The position numbers and the translations under genes are program-made. Shown one piece after another: positions 54,885 through 64,000 of a stretch of DNA of 64,000 nucleotides. The stretch covers positions 1 to 64,000 of the forward strand of contig MU385971.1 in NCBI GenBank assembly GCA_022497145.1. Direction: 5' to 3'. The notes below the pieces were generated by a model. That model made no database searches. It saw only the letters and a program-made list of their open reading frames with translations, and had not been told where the DNA came from. The stretch comes from Rostrohypoxylon terebratum. Taxonomy: Eukaryota > Ascomycota > Sordariomycetes > Xylariales > Hypoxylaceae. How positions within the stretch are numbered: position 1 is the stretch's first letter; every line of letters begins with the position of its first letter.

Positions 54885-55255
54885 CTAGTATTAGTATTTA
54901 GTACCTACCTATGGTCCTATGTACCTAAACTACATTGATATTAACAGATAAGCGGGGAGAATTGGGGGGGCTGAATGAATTGGTTGCGGTTGCCTTGTGA
55001 CAAGCTCCGTTCCATGTCATATGGATGGCGGGTGTATGGTCTTATCGATAATAAGATGATACATCCTAGTATAAATACTAGGTACCTTGCCCACAGAGGC
55101 AGACACCGTACTCATACTGTGCCGTGCTTTCCCATGACTATTAGTAAGATCCATATTATGTAGTAGTACATACTACCTAGTAAGTTAGATCAGATGTTAA
55201 AAACTTCGCACAAAGAGTTCCTACCTCCTTAGGTCCTTAAGGCTTAGGTACCTGG
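54885..55255. repeat. TACCTAG/CTAGGTA-type palindromic cluster
   Basis: It includes AGCTAGTATTAGTATTTAG, GTACCTACCTATGGTCC, CATACTACCTAGTAAG and GGCTTAGGTACCTGG. Confidence 0.6.
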
Positions 55256-55526
55256 TTATTGACTTTCGTTCAATTTAAAATCATCATTTCCAAATATTAA
55301 AACATATATACGAAGTAGTAGTACATGTAAATCTCAGCCGGCACTCACTACCTCAACTATTTCTAATTTCAGATATGCTCCGATCCACATTATCGTCATC
55401 AAAAACTTGTCCAGCTTCTCTCATCCCAACCTGATTCAACTTTTTCGATAGCCTCAATCATCCAACCTCCTCTCTTCTTTTCTCATTGCATTCCACAATA
55501 CATTGTTGACTCCAGAACACGATATA

Positions 55527-57575
55527 ATGGCCAAGAATAAAAAAAGAGGTGGCGGCCCTAAATTCAAAGGCCGGCAATTTCCTCATCGCAAGGATGATTC
55601 ATCTGGAAATCATTTTGGAGAATATAGTGGCAACACTTCATCGCTAGCCCCTCAAGGATTCATACGAGCCCACAGTATTTATCAGTCCCCTATCCGTCCC
55701 CTGCATTCTTATCTTACCCCAGATCTAATCTATTCTCAGGGTATACTCTTGCCGATGAAGCTAGGAACACAGCGTCCAATCGCCGGGGAGCTTTTGGTCG
55801 TGATGCTAGGCTAAGATACAAGCCTGTCACTTTCATCAGTGCTGGCCTCATGAATCCGTTGGAAGATCTGGATGTTCGCTTAGCTTCTACCGACAAAGCA
55901 CAGGGGAAAGCAGGCGACGCGAATGAGCTTCCCGATATCGACATAGTTTCTGTGCCAGCCGATGAAGATTCGCCCCACGACCATCAGCCGACTGACAGAA
56001 CTGGGCCCTCTTCTAACCCTGACTGTGGCCATAGTAGTGATTCTAGCGAGGACGTTGTCCTGTTTAAGGGACGAGATCGCACTCGTAGTTGTCGAGATGA
56101 CGTTAATGGCGACACATTGAAACTTCGCGAACTAGACATTGAATTGCAAGCAGTCGAGAAGACTTTTCATGAAAATACAGCACCGGCAGATAGTGTGAAG
56201 AAGGCCTTGGCCAAGACAGATGGGTTTATATCCCTAGGTTCTACTAGACCCAGGGGACGCAACAGAGGAAACGGAAAAGGGCAGCGCACTTCGTCAGACG
56301 ATGCTGCCGCTGTCGTTGCAGATTATATGGCCAATATCAGGAGCTGGGCCGGTGAAAAGAATGATGAGGATGTTGAGCACTCGGGGCTTGGATCCCACAG
56401 TTTTAGCGTGCTGAGAGATCTTGGTGGTACCGATTCCGACGCAATTCCCGACGAAGCCCCTAGCAAGGACAACACGGATTGTGTTTCGGAAGATGGAACT
56501 GACGCGGCGAGCCAAGTACATGGTTGTGAAACAGAGGATGAGCGAGTGGCTCGATTGCTTACCACACAAGAGGAATTAGGATTTGGCAGTGACGATATTT
56601 TGCTTTTTGACGGAGATGCCTCCACCCATGAGTGGCTCGCAACCACCAAGACCAGCTCACGCCGTAGGAGGAAAGGAGATTCGAAGAGTGCTAAGATATT
56701 CCAAAAAAAGGACCAATACCCAAGCGCAACACAGATGGCGGACGCATTTGACGAGTTAGACCTGATGGACTGGCATCGACCTAGTCTGACCAATTTCAAG
56801 GAGAGTCCACAAACACTCGATTTATCTGACTCCGAACTCGAGGAGGCCATGAAAACGACTTGGCAGAAGGACCGTCTTAAGAAGGCGGAGAAGAAGAAGG
56901 CTCGTGAAGAACTGCGCTCACGAGGGCTTCTCGGTAAAAAAAAGGCTAATCCCGACGATCTCCGAGTCAAATATCTTGGTGGCATGTCCCTCGATGATCT
57001 TGCTAACGAGCTAGAAACATTCCTTCTTAGCTCCCAAGAACAGTAGGTCGCGTTCACATTTGATATCAACACATATTGATGTACTGATATTTCTCAGGCT
57101 TATTCTTCCTCCGTTCGACAAGGGTACTCGCAAAACTATCCACATAATAGCCAACAGATTTAGAATCAAGTCACAGTCAGCAGGCAAGGGCCAAGATAGA
57201 TGCCCGGTCCTCTACCGCTCGAAAGCGACGCTCCCGTTTGACCAAGACACCTTCGACAGGACATTTGGTCGCATCAAACAGACCTGGTTTCCCCGTATTG
57301 ATGCCGACGAAACAATAGTGAATGAAAGTCGACTTCTAAAAAGGTCTGAAGCTCGAAATGGTAAATCTCGGTTCAAGAATTCTCTAACTTATCGTGATGG
57401 CGACATCGTCGGTCAACACGCTGCAGAGCTAGGGGCGGAAAATAGAGGAAGGGCCATGCTGGAAAAGATGGGGTGGTCAAAAGGAATGGCTTTGGGAACT
57501 GGGGAGAATCAGGGCATTATGGTACCCATAACTCATGTGGTGAAGAAGACCAAGGCCGGACTTGGTGACAATTGA
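55527..57575 (+). CDS. SQS1: SQS1/PFA1-type R3H and G-patch protein
   Basis: Yeast Sqs1 stimulates helicase Prp43 in splicing and small-subunit rRNA processing. Three exons (55527-55674, 55740-57042 and 57098-57575) code for 642 residues. The start MAKNKKRGGGPKFKGRQF is the basic start of the family. Intron 1 is split in an Arg codon and restores YTLADEARNTA, then FGRDARLRYKPVTFISAGLM. The middle is acidic and low in complexity, with a conserved MDWHRPSL and LDLSDSELE stretch. Exon 3 carries the R3H domain (FDKGTRKTIHIIANRF) and the C-terminal G-patch (AMLEKMGWSKGMALGTGENQ). The order R3H then G-patch at the C terminus is that of Sqs1. Phase is 1 and 2 at the two introns, and all join correctly. 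Confidence 0.93.
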
Positions 57576-58290
57576 AAACATCTTCACTCAATGCCAGTAT
57601 GTCGATATGCATGGATAAATTACTTGCTGCGAATTCACGAATGCAGCTGTATAAAACTAACCTCGGGTGGCGTACTGGGTTAAAGACACCGATGCGATCC
57701 ATTATTTCATCTCTATCAGGCAAATTAGAGCTTAAGCGGTCACTAGTCTTCATGTAAATATCATGAGAAGCCCCATTAATCGTATAACTAGGTTCACATG
57801 AAGTTATCAATCATGAGGCAACATCTAAGAACAAGGATTAACGGATGAGGAAACTAAACGTTAGTTGGCAAGGAACCGTAAGTCGAGTCAATTGACTGAG
57901 CCCATGCAGGGTAGTCCAACTAGGAAGGTATCTTCACCGCCTCACTGGCACAACGAGGCGTGATATGCTTCAACTACAAAATGCGAGTTTGGGAACCAGG
58001 AACCAATTGTCACGATATACATCTCACGATGCGCAAGTGTGGTACTTGTTCATTCATATGCAGATTCATTCCGTAGCCCTGTCGGGAAAATGTAGTGTAC
58101 AACCGCAAACCCCATACCGTGTTGTGCGAGAACATTGACCCCTTAAAAAAGCAAACCATCCGTAACGCATTATGAGACTCCCGTAATCAGGACTTGCATG
58201 CCATGCTTTGGCCGAGTCTCGTCATGATGCCAAAGCGAAAAAAGAAGCCCCATGCCCAAAAGAAGAAACCATACGCAGAAACCCGAGCAC
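57576..58290. other. Convergent intergenic, no gene seen
   Basis: A 715-bp 3'-to-3' region between SQS1 and H2B. No TACCTAG-type cluster. Confidence 0.5.
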
Positions 58291-58885
58291 TTATTTGGTC
58301 GATGATGAGTACTTGGTGACTGCCTTGGTGCCTTCAGACACGGCGTGCTTGGCAAGCTCGCCGGGCAGGATCAGGCGAACCGAGGTCTGAATCTCTCGGG
58401 AAGAGATGGTGGACTTCTTGTTGTATGCGGCTAGCTTGGATGCCTCGGTGGCGACTCGCTCGAAGATGTCTAAAATGGTTCGCGTTAGCGAATTAAACGA
58501 GAAGACGCGTTGGGGAGAAATGAACTTGATGACTTACCATTGACAAAAGAGTTCAGGATGGACATGGCACGGTTGGAGATACCAGTGTCGGGGTGGACCT
58601 GCTTCAGGACTAAAATACAATTAGCATATTTGAAATGGGGAACGAATCGCGACGCGTCGACGACCCAAAAAGGCAGTCCGAAAATGACGCGTAGAGGTAG
58701 AGGCTGGAATTGAACTCACCCTTGTAGATGTAGGAGGAATAGGTCTCCTTGCGCGCCTTGGTGCGCTTCTTCTTGTCGCCAGTAGCCGCGGTCTTCTTGC
58801 CGGCATCCTTCTTCTCAGGAGCCTTCTGAGCGGTGGCCGGAGCCTTAGAGGCGGCGGGCTTCTTGTCAGCAGCTTTGGGAGGCAT
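58291..58885 (-). CDS. Histone H2B
   Basis: Core nucleosome histone. Three exons (58885-58720, 58609-58538 and 58469-58291) code for 138 residues, the normal fungal size. The Lys/Ala-rich tail starts [16 protein letters not shown] and ends in [18 protein letters not shown]; intron 1 falls in the next Val codon ([16 protein letters not shown]). After intron 2, [14 protein letters not shown] and [20 protein letters not shown] complete the fold, and [17 protein letters not shown] carries the ubiquitinated Lys (TKAVTKY context). The gene is divergent from H2A, the usual fungal arrangement, but separated by 2.28 kb. Confidence 0.97.
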
Positions 58886-61165
58886 GTTGATTAATTGGGT
58901 AGATGAAAAGGTGTTTGGGTTTTAATGTGTTGTGGAAGATGCAAGAATTGGAAAATTCCAAATACTGGTTGTGTTGATAAATGTTTGCGGATGAGAAATG
59001 GAGGAAGAAATCAAAGATGGTTGAATAAGAAAAGGTGGTGGGTGGAAGGCCTTTTTGTATTGGACCCGGGAACTTAGCGTGATTACTGATTTGATCCTCG
59101 TAAGGTTTAACTGATTGATCTTGCCTTATGTGTTGAGCGGTTGCACGTTTTAAAAAATAAAAAGGGTACAAGACCAACGTACATCCCTGATAAGCTAGTG
59201 CTACACTGGCTACTAGTATGCACGCCCCACCTTCCGGCAGCACAGGACCAGTAGACGCGCTAGAAACAGTGACGCGTTTGTAGTACAAGCCTTTGTGAAG
59301 ACAGTGCGATTTACAAAAACAGTCACCAAAATGGGAAAAAGTCCAAAAGGCTCACTTGAGCTCTGGCCAATCAGATATTTTACCATATTATTCATTTTGC
59401 ATCTCGTGTACCCCCTACAGCTCAAGTACACACAGTTCCTTACAGTTTTCATCACCTTTACATGCATTTTGATTATTCCTAACAAGTATATACTATGTAG
59501 TTGTTACGATACATTCCTGCATTTGCAAGTGGTGGACAATGGACGTTATCGATTGCCGCCTACTCGCAGAACTGCAACTCCTACTACGTATGTACCTAAG
59601 CTCCCCATGTTATCTCCACTTGACACCGTACCAAAATAGCAATGCGATAATATATCAGGTCAGCAATCATACGGCGAATTCAACGACAACGATTGCCGAT
59701 GCCGTACAATCGTGAAAGAACCCGGGCGATCCGCAGCCTCCGCGAAAATACGCGAAGCCCTCGTGGCATGCCGGCTTTCCATAGCCTTAAAATAAAGCCC
59801 GTAAAGTGCGGGAGGTAACTTCCCAAACTTCCGTATGCCTCGGCACCGAATGAATGAAGGAACTTGCTTAACGTAACTTCTGGTGACGTATCTTGTGAAA
59901 ATTTGTCCCTAATATTTTTATCAAGCTCGTGGCATTGAATGGGATAATTGTGAGAAAAGTGCGTGCAGTATAAAATATTATTTTTTTCCTTTTTATTTTC
60001 TCTAGTGCCTCCATACCAGATTTTCAATCCAGTCACTGGTTTAGTTACTCGTTTCATGCTATACATTTATATTCTACTGAAAAAGTTGAAATAGCATTGT
60101 CCGCGCCCGCTGTGGCCCTCGTCTCTTAAGAACCTTGTCTCTCGAGGGATCTTGTTTTGGCTTGTACCAAGATTTACCACTCACTGAGTCATTCGATAAT
60201 TCTACTAAAATTACTACCATTTTACGTCGCTATTGTAGCTTTCGTTTTAAGTTTCCGATATAGCAATGCTCTCGTGTTTCCCTCTCGATTGTAGTGTTAT
60301 ACCGGGGATTAGTCTGGAAAATAGTGGAGGAACCTGCGTGTGTAGAGGTCTTGGGGGTTTTCACCGCTTGTGTAAGCATTGAGGAACGTTTACGTGTGCT
60401 GTTGTGGTTGTATAAAAAGTGGTTGTTTCCGTTAAAAATGGGCTTTTTTATTGAGGAAGTTGCTTGAGGCTCTTATGTGGTATGGTGTGGTATGGTGTGG
60501 TATATTAGATGGGGTACGTGCAAGGAAAGTGCGTATGAGGATTTAAACTTGAAAAAAGAAAAGTAAGGTCACGAATATTGCAATTAATTTTGCGCCTAAA
60601 AAAATTAAGGTGAGTATAAACACGGGTGGAATTAGAGCTTTCTTTTCAACAAATACCGTTAGTGAAAAAAAAATGCAAGTCGCATGAACAAATTAAATCA
60701 TAATACACCTTTTAACAATCGAACAATTGAGTTCTAATTGGATGGGGAATGCTAAAATAAATGATTTCTATTGGGGTATGAAAAGTTGTGGCTTGTGGTC
60801 TGTGCTTTTAGTAGATTTTTAATTCCTTGCATTCATTGATGCAGCGGTGATACAGCGCCGCTACTGTTATTATTTTTCTGCCGAACCCGTAGCTCCCCCC
60901 CGAAAATCAGCCCAAAGCGGACTAGGTTAATAATCCACCTAAGTTTTTGGTGATCAGTGATTCTGATTTTAGGACGCGCCCGACAATACTTAAACATCAT
61001 ATCCCCCACCAACTTCGTACTCCTTCTTCCCATTTACATCTTTCTGTATCAACTTCATCAACCACACACAACTACTCATCACCGCATCTCCACGCTTTTT
61101 GAAGCATCAGTCAATTCCGACATCACTTACGAGATAAATCATCTTTCCCAATACCAACCATCAAA
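58886..61165. other. Divergent H2B/H2A promoter region
   Basis: A 2.28-kb region between the two histone starts. No gene is supported; the longest frame (59680-60066, minus, 128 codons) lacks recognisable features. A TATGGTGTGG repeat lies near 60478-60503. CT-rich leader sequence precedes H2A (61018-61060). It is the one divergent region in the window without a TACCTAG-type cluster. Confidence 0.5.
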
Positions 61166-61816
61166 ATGACTGGAGGCGGCAAATCCGGCGGCAAGGCCAG
61201 CGGTTCCAAGAACGCGCAATCGTAAGTCACTCTCAATCAAGCTTGTGGTTCCAGTGCATCTACGCGCTTGATTCCTATCGCTAAAGATGACGCGTTTACA
61301 ATACAATGGTGCAATGTTTACTCGTTTTATTTTTCGGTTTTATCTAACATGGATTGTCTTGCAGGCGATCTTCCAAGGCTGGTCTAGCTTTCCCTGTCGG
61401 CCGTGTTCACCGACTTCTCCGCAAGGGTAACTATGCCCAACGTGTTGGTGCTGGTAAGTCGCGTCACTTCTGCCTCTCTACCGACTTATATTGATGCTAT
61501 CACAGGTGCTCCTGTCTACCTCGCAGCTGTTCTCGAGTACCTTGCTGCCGAAATTCTTGAGTTGGCCGGCAATGCTGCTCGTGACAACAAGAAGACGCGT
61601 ATCATCCCCCGTCATCTTCAGCTCGCCATCCGAAACGACGAAGAGTTGAACAAGCTTCTCGGTCACGTTACCATCGCACAGGGTGGTGTTCTGCCCAACA
61701 TTCACCAGAGTAAGTTTTCCTATAACCTCGCTACTTGAATGCCATCTAACATTGATTTAGACCTGCTCCCCAAGAAGACCGGAAAGCCCGGCAAGAATGC
61801 CAGCCAAGAGCTGTAA
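61166..61816 (+). CDS. Histone H2A with SQEL phosphorylation motif
   Basis: Core nucleosome histone. Four exons (61166-61221, 61365-61453, 61506-61709 and 61761-61816) code for 134 residues. It starts [19 protein letters not shown] and continues [39 protein letters not shown], and [20 protein letters not shown]. The C terminus is [14 protein letters not shown]. The SQ-acid motif near the end is the DNA-damage kinase site, so this is the yeast-type H2A that also does the job of animal H2A.X. Three introns in a histone gene are normal for filamentous fungi. Confidence 0.97.
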
Positions 61817-62271
61817 ATGGGGTAACTTTGTGTTTTCTGGTTGGTTGTTTGGGATGTTTTCATGAACCACGGGGTCACGGCTGGGCACGGTTTGCTTTAT
61901 TTCACGCGTTAGGGTTGTACATTAAAGGCATAATCCATTGAGCACTGCTCTTAACGAGCAATGGACATGAATGAGAACATTTTCTGAGCATTACTTCGAT
62001 AACTCTAGTACGTTGCATGCTATTGTAGTTTGCAAGTAAGTTTGCTTGTCGCGAGGTCGCAGTACCGGCCATCCCAAATGCATTTATAGCTTCTACTGTT
62101 TAGGTCTACTGTTTGTGGTTAAGATTAGAACTCCAGCATGTGACCATTCAGAAAGCCCAACTCCTTTTCGAGTATGAAGATATTGAACTTTTGTCAACTC
62201 TGTCTAATGCATCACGCATGTTCCTAGCACTATATACAGATCGGTACCACCCATTCCCAAACGAAATATTC
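61817..62271. other. Convergent intergenic, no gene seen
   Basis: A 455-bp 3'-to-3' spacer between H2A and NDUFB9. No TACCTAG-type cluster. Confidence 0.5.
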
Positions 62272-62831
62272 TCAAAACTTGAGCGGCGGTGGAGCTAGAA
62301 AATACGTCAGAATATCAAGTGGCGACCAAATGAAGTAAACTTCAAGACTCACGATTGGTGTTGGGAACAGAGAGGTTCCGCTCGAATTTAGATCCTGGTT
62401 CATATGTCAGCATGGCCAAAGATCTATATGCGATATTTGCGACAGGTCGCAGACCTCCTGGGGCTGTTGGATAACAGAATGGGTCCGGGTGTTTCCATGT
62501 CTCTAGTAGCTTCTCCGTCTCGCTGAGTAGTGTCTTCAAGAATGCGAATATTAATTTCTATATCTTTTAACACCTTTTACATTGTAGGGAGTGACAATTA
62601 CCCTTTGTTTCCTAGCATCGGTAACATTGCGGTTCGCTTCGAAGAGGGATCGAATGTAGAGAGCTTGGCCACGCCATAGACTTCGATGGACAGCCCAGTC
62701 GAGAGAGAGCTTTAGGGAGCGTCGGTAAAGAGACCTAAGAGTTGGTTGGTCAGAGATGGCAAGATCACGGTAGGGTCGAATAGGATCGATAGGATCGATT
62801 GGTCTCACAGCGCAGCTTGTCGGTTCGACAT
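62272..62831 (-). CDS. Complex I LYR subunit NDUFB9 (B22)
   Basis: An accessory subunit of mitochondrial NADH:ubiquinone oxidoreductase and a member of the LYR family. Five small exons (62831-62809, 62734-62602, 62533-62455, 62394-62353 and 62294-62272) code for 99 residues, and the total of 300 nt is in frame. The joined protein starts MSNRQAALSLYRRSLKLSLD with the Leu-Tyr-Arg motif at the first junction. It continues WAVHRSLWRGQALYIRSLFE, ANRNVTDARKQR, TLLSETEKLLETWKHPDP, then PTAPGGSKFERNLSVPNTN. The last exon gives PPPPLKF. Each junction restores family sequence; the last exon rests on a GTGAGT donor and TTTCTAG acceptor, and reading through instead would give RES and stop. The small exons make this gene easy to miss. 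Confidence 0.88.
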
Positions 62832-63167
62832 GATGAGGTCTTTTAGTTGCCGTGTATTCTAGTCGCGACGCCCACGACCCAAGTCACCAGCAGGTCGTAA
62901 GCAGAAATACTAGGGATGCCGGACCTGCGGGTTATGCGCAATGGAGCCGGGGGATGAGGTGGGATGCGGTGCAGTAGAGAAGTCTCTATGCGTATCCGTC
63001 GAACTTGAAAGTTGTACTCGTCAAGATTATGAAAGTGTTGCAAATCCCACGCAGTCAATTGGAACTCGCTAACTCGCTGGGCTAACAGAGGCCCCACACT
63101 ATCAGCACCTGGACCACCTTCAGATCGGTCAAGGATCTTATTTATCCCGGGCGGCCCGGGATACATC

Positions 63168-63340
63168 CATAGGTACATACATACACTATTACGCGAACCC
63201 TCAAGGGTGGAAAGAGACGGGTACATAACCTCGGTAGGTAGTAGCGATGCCACTGCAATGGTTCATTCAAGATAGTATGTACAATGTTGTACATACATAC
63301 ATAGGTACATACATGTAGGTAGTAATAGTCAGGTACATAT
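63168..63340. repeat. TACCTAG-type cluster, TACATACATAGG variant
   Basis: It includes CATAGGTACATACATACAC, CGGTAGGTAGTAGC and ACATACATAGGTACATACAT. Confidence 0.55.
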
Positions 63341-63716
63341 AAGAGTAGAGATGTGTGCGTCTGTGTAGGTAAAGATGGGATTAACTAGACACTGGGCTAG
63401 TTCGATTTTGCAATCGGCAATTTCCTTTCCGAAGTGATTTACTTCAATGCGATCAAGTTATAACCTTGGAAAATACTTAAACAAAGATTCAAACGCTCTG
63501 TGCAGTTGTTTGAAGGGAGCCGCGACGGGGGAAAAAAAAATATTGGAACCGCAGCTGGAGCTTTCTACCGGAGACAAGGGGAAAGAAACAGTGGATTGTT
63601 CCTGACTAGGTACTTACTTGACTAGGTATTTTAATATTTTTTTCCCTCCTTCCTTCCAACTTTCTACTCCAAACTAGAACCGAATTATTATCGATAATAA
63701 CACATCATCGGCATCT

Positions 63717-63742
63717 ACTTCAACTTCAACTTCAACTTCAAC
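63717..63742. repeat. (CAACTT)n tandem repeat
   Basis: Four hexamers in the probable 5' leader of the edge gene. Confidence 0.8.
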
Positions 63743-63953
63743 CTCTTGCCTTTGCTGGCTTTGGCATTCGTCCCCCGTTGCATACTTCCCTTGTTCCTAT
63801 TTCTATTTACCTACTCTTTCCCTTTAAGGGACATTAGTTTAGGTCCAGGCTCTCATTGTCCTTGTCTCGCTATTTCATTTTCTCCCTCTCCCTTGCCACC
63901 GGACCTAACTTCCGAACCTTGCCGGTCCTTCCCAGCTATAGTCATCCTTTAAA

Positions 63954-64000
63954 ATGATGTCAAGACGGCTTCTTACGGCCGCGCGGGTTTTGCGCCGGCC
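63954..64000 (+). CDS. Start of a probable mitochondrial protein, cut by window edge
   Basis: The ATG at 63954 (AAAATGATG) opens MMSRRLLTAARVLRR and runs off the window. The run of Arg with Leu and Ala and no acidic residue looks like a mitochondrial presequence. The leader before it is CT-rich, as in other strong fungal genes. Nothing more can be said about the product. Confidence 0.55.
   Translation, partial: MMSRRLLTAARVLRR

Larger units (their letters stand above)
54086..55526. other. Divergent intergenic, ATG4/SQS1
   Basis: A 1.44-kb promoter region. It has a GATGGA/GGTGAT tandem tract at about 54679-54732 and a TACCTAG-type cluster at about 54885-55255. No gene is seen. Confidence 0.5.
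62832..63953. other. Divergent intergenic, NDUFB9/edge gene
   Basis: A 1.1-kb promoter region. A TACCTAG/TACATACATAGG-type cluster lies at about 63168-63340 and a (CAACTT)n repeat at 63717-63742. The minus-strand frame 62843-63253 opens on GTG and has no features of a protein. Confidence 0.5.

Noticed and set aside
59680..60066. 128-codon minus-strand frame between H2B and H2A
   Set aside because: No recognisable domain, and the neighbouring frames are equally long by chance in this AT-moderate region.
62843..63253. 136-codon minus-strand frame upstream of NDUFB9
   Set aside because: It opens on GTG, contains repeat-derived residues at its start and lies in a promoter region.

Overview
The window is nuclear DNA of a filamentous ascomycete (Pezizomycotina, most likely a Sordariomycete; I cannot place it lower). 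The evidence is the short 50-170 bp GT-AG introns with CTAAC/CTAAT-type branch sites, the fungal-type proteins (COQ9, SRP14, SQS1, cystathionine gamma-synthase of the met-7 type), an intron-bearing tRNA gene, and spliced histone H2A and H2B genes whose H2A ends in SQEL. Gene models below were built by joining open frames at splice sites and checking that exon lengths keep one reading frame.

Layout, left to right: an orphan ORF (820-1659, +); a VOC/glyoxalase-fold protein with a central membrane segment and a Ser/Arg-rich tail (2045-3565, -); EMG1/NEP1 rRNA methyltransferase (6198-7406, -); tRNA-Pro(UGG) with an 11-nt intron (8782-8864, -); a secreted GH25 lysozyme (9531-10342, -); mitochondrial ribosomal protein uS17m (11588-12216, +); a Sap1/spastin-like AAA ATPase (12587-15158, -); an SGT1/Ecd regulator (15850-17715, -); a 497-bp miniature inverted-repeat element (18256-18752); SMC6 (18963-22652, +); COQ9 (23110-24071, -); a gene-poor stretch to about 31.5 kb; a Gbp2/Hrb1-like three-RRM protein with an 8-nt microexon (31508-34979, +); SRP14 (36434-36980, -); SGD1/NOM1 (37481-39898, +); dihydrolipoamide dehydrogenase (40788-42708, +); cystathionine gamma-synthase (43174-45169, -); a cytosine-deaminase-like amidohydrolase (46205-47706, +); an SPX-RING ubiquitin ligase (47868-49340, -); JJJ1 (50412-52178, +); ATG4 (52539-54085, -); SQS1 (55527-57575, +); H2B (58291-58885, -) and H2A (61166-61816, +) as a divergent pair; complex I LYR subunit NDUFB9 (62272-62831, -); and the start of a probable mitochondrial protein cut by the window edge (63954-64000, +).

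Most genes are housekeeping: ribosome biogenesis and cytosolic or mitochondrial translation (EMG1, SGD1, SQS1, JJJ1, uS17m), mitochondrial energy metabolism (COQ9, LPD1, NDUFB9), chromatin and genome maintenance (SMC6, H2A, H2B), targeting and degradation (SRP14, ATG4, SPX-RING) and sulfur amino acid synthesis. There is no secondary-metabolite cluster, no intact autonomous transposon and no CRISPR array. Strand alternates almost gene by gene from 11.6 kb to the right edge.

Two non-coding features stand out. One is the MITE with about 52-bp terminal inverted repeats and a 9-bp target duplication, sitting about 210 bp upstream of SMC6. The other is a recurrent family of short palindromic sequences built from TACCTAG/CTAGGTA units. 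These are clustered in nearly every 5' (divergent) intergenic region and are essentially missing from the convergent 3' intergenic regions and from coding exons. That distribution is the best candidate here for an undescribed promoter-associated element.
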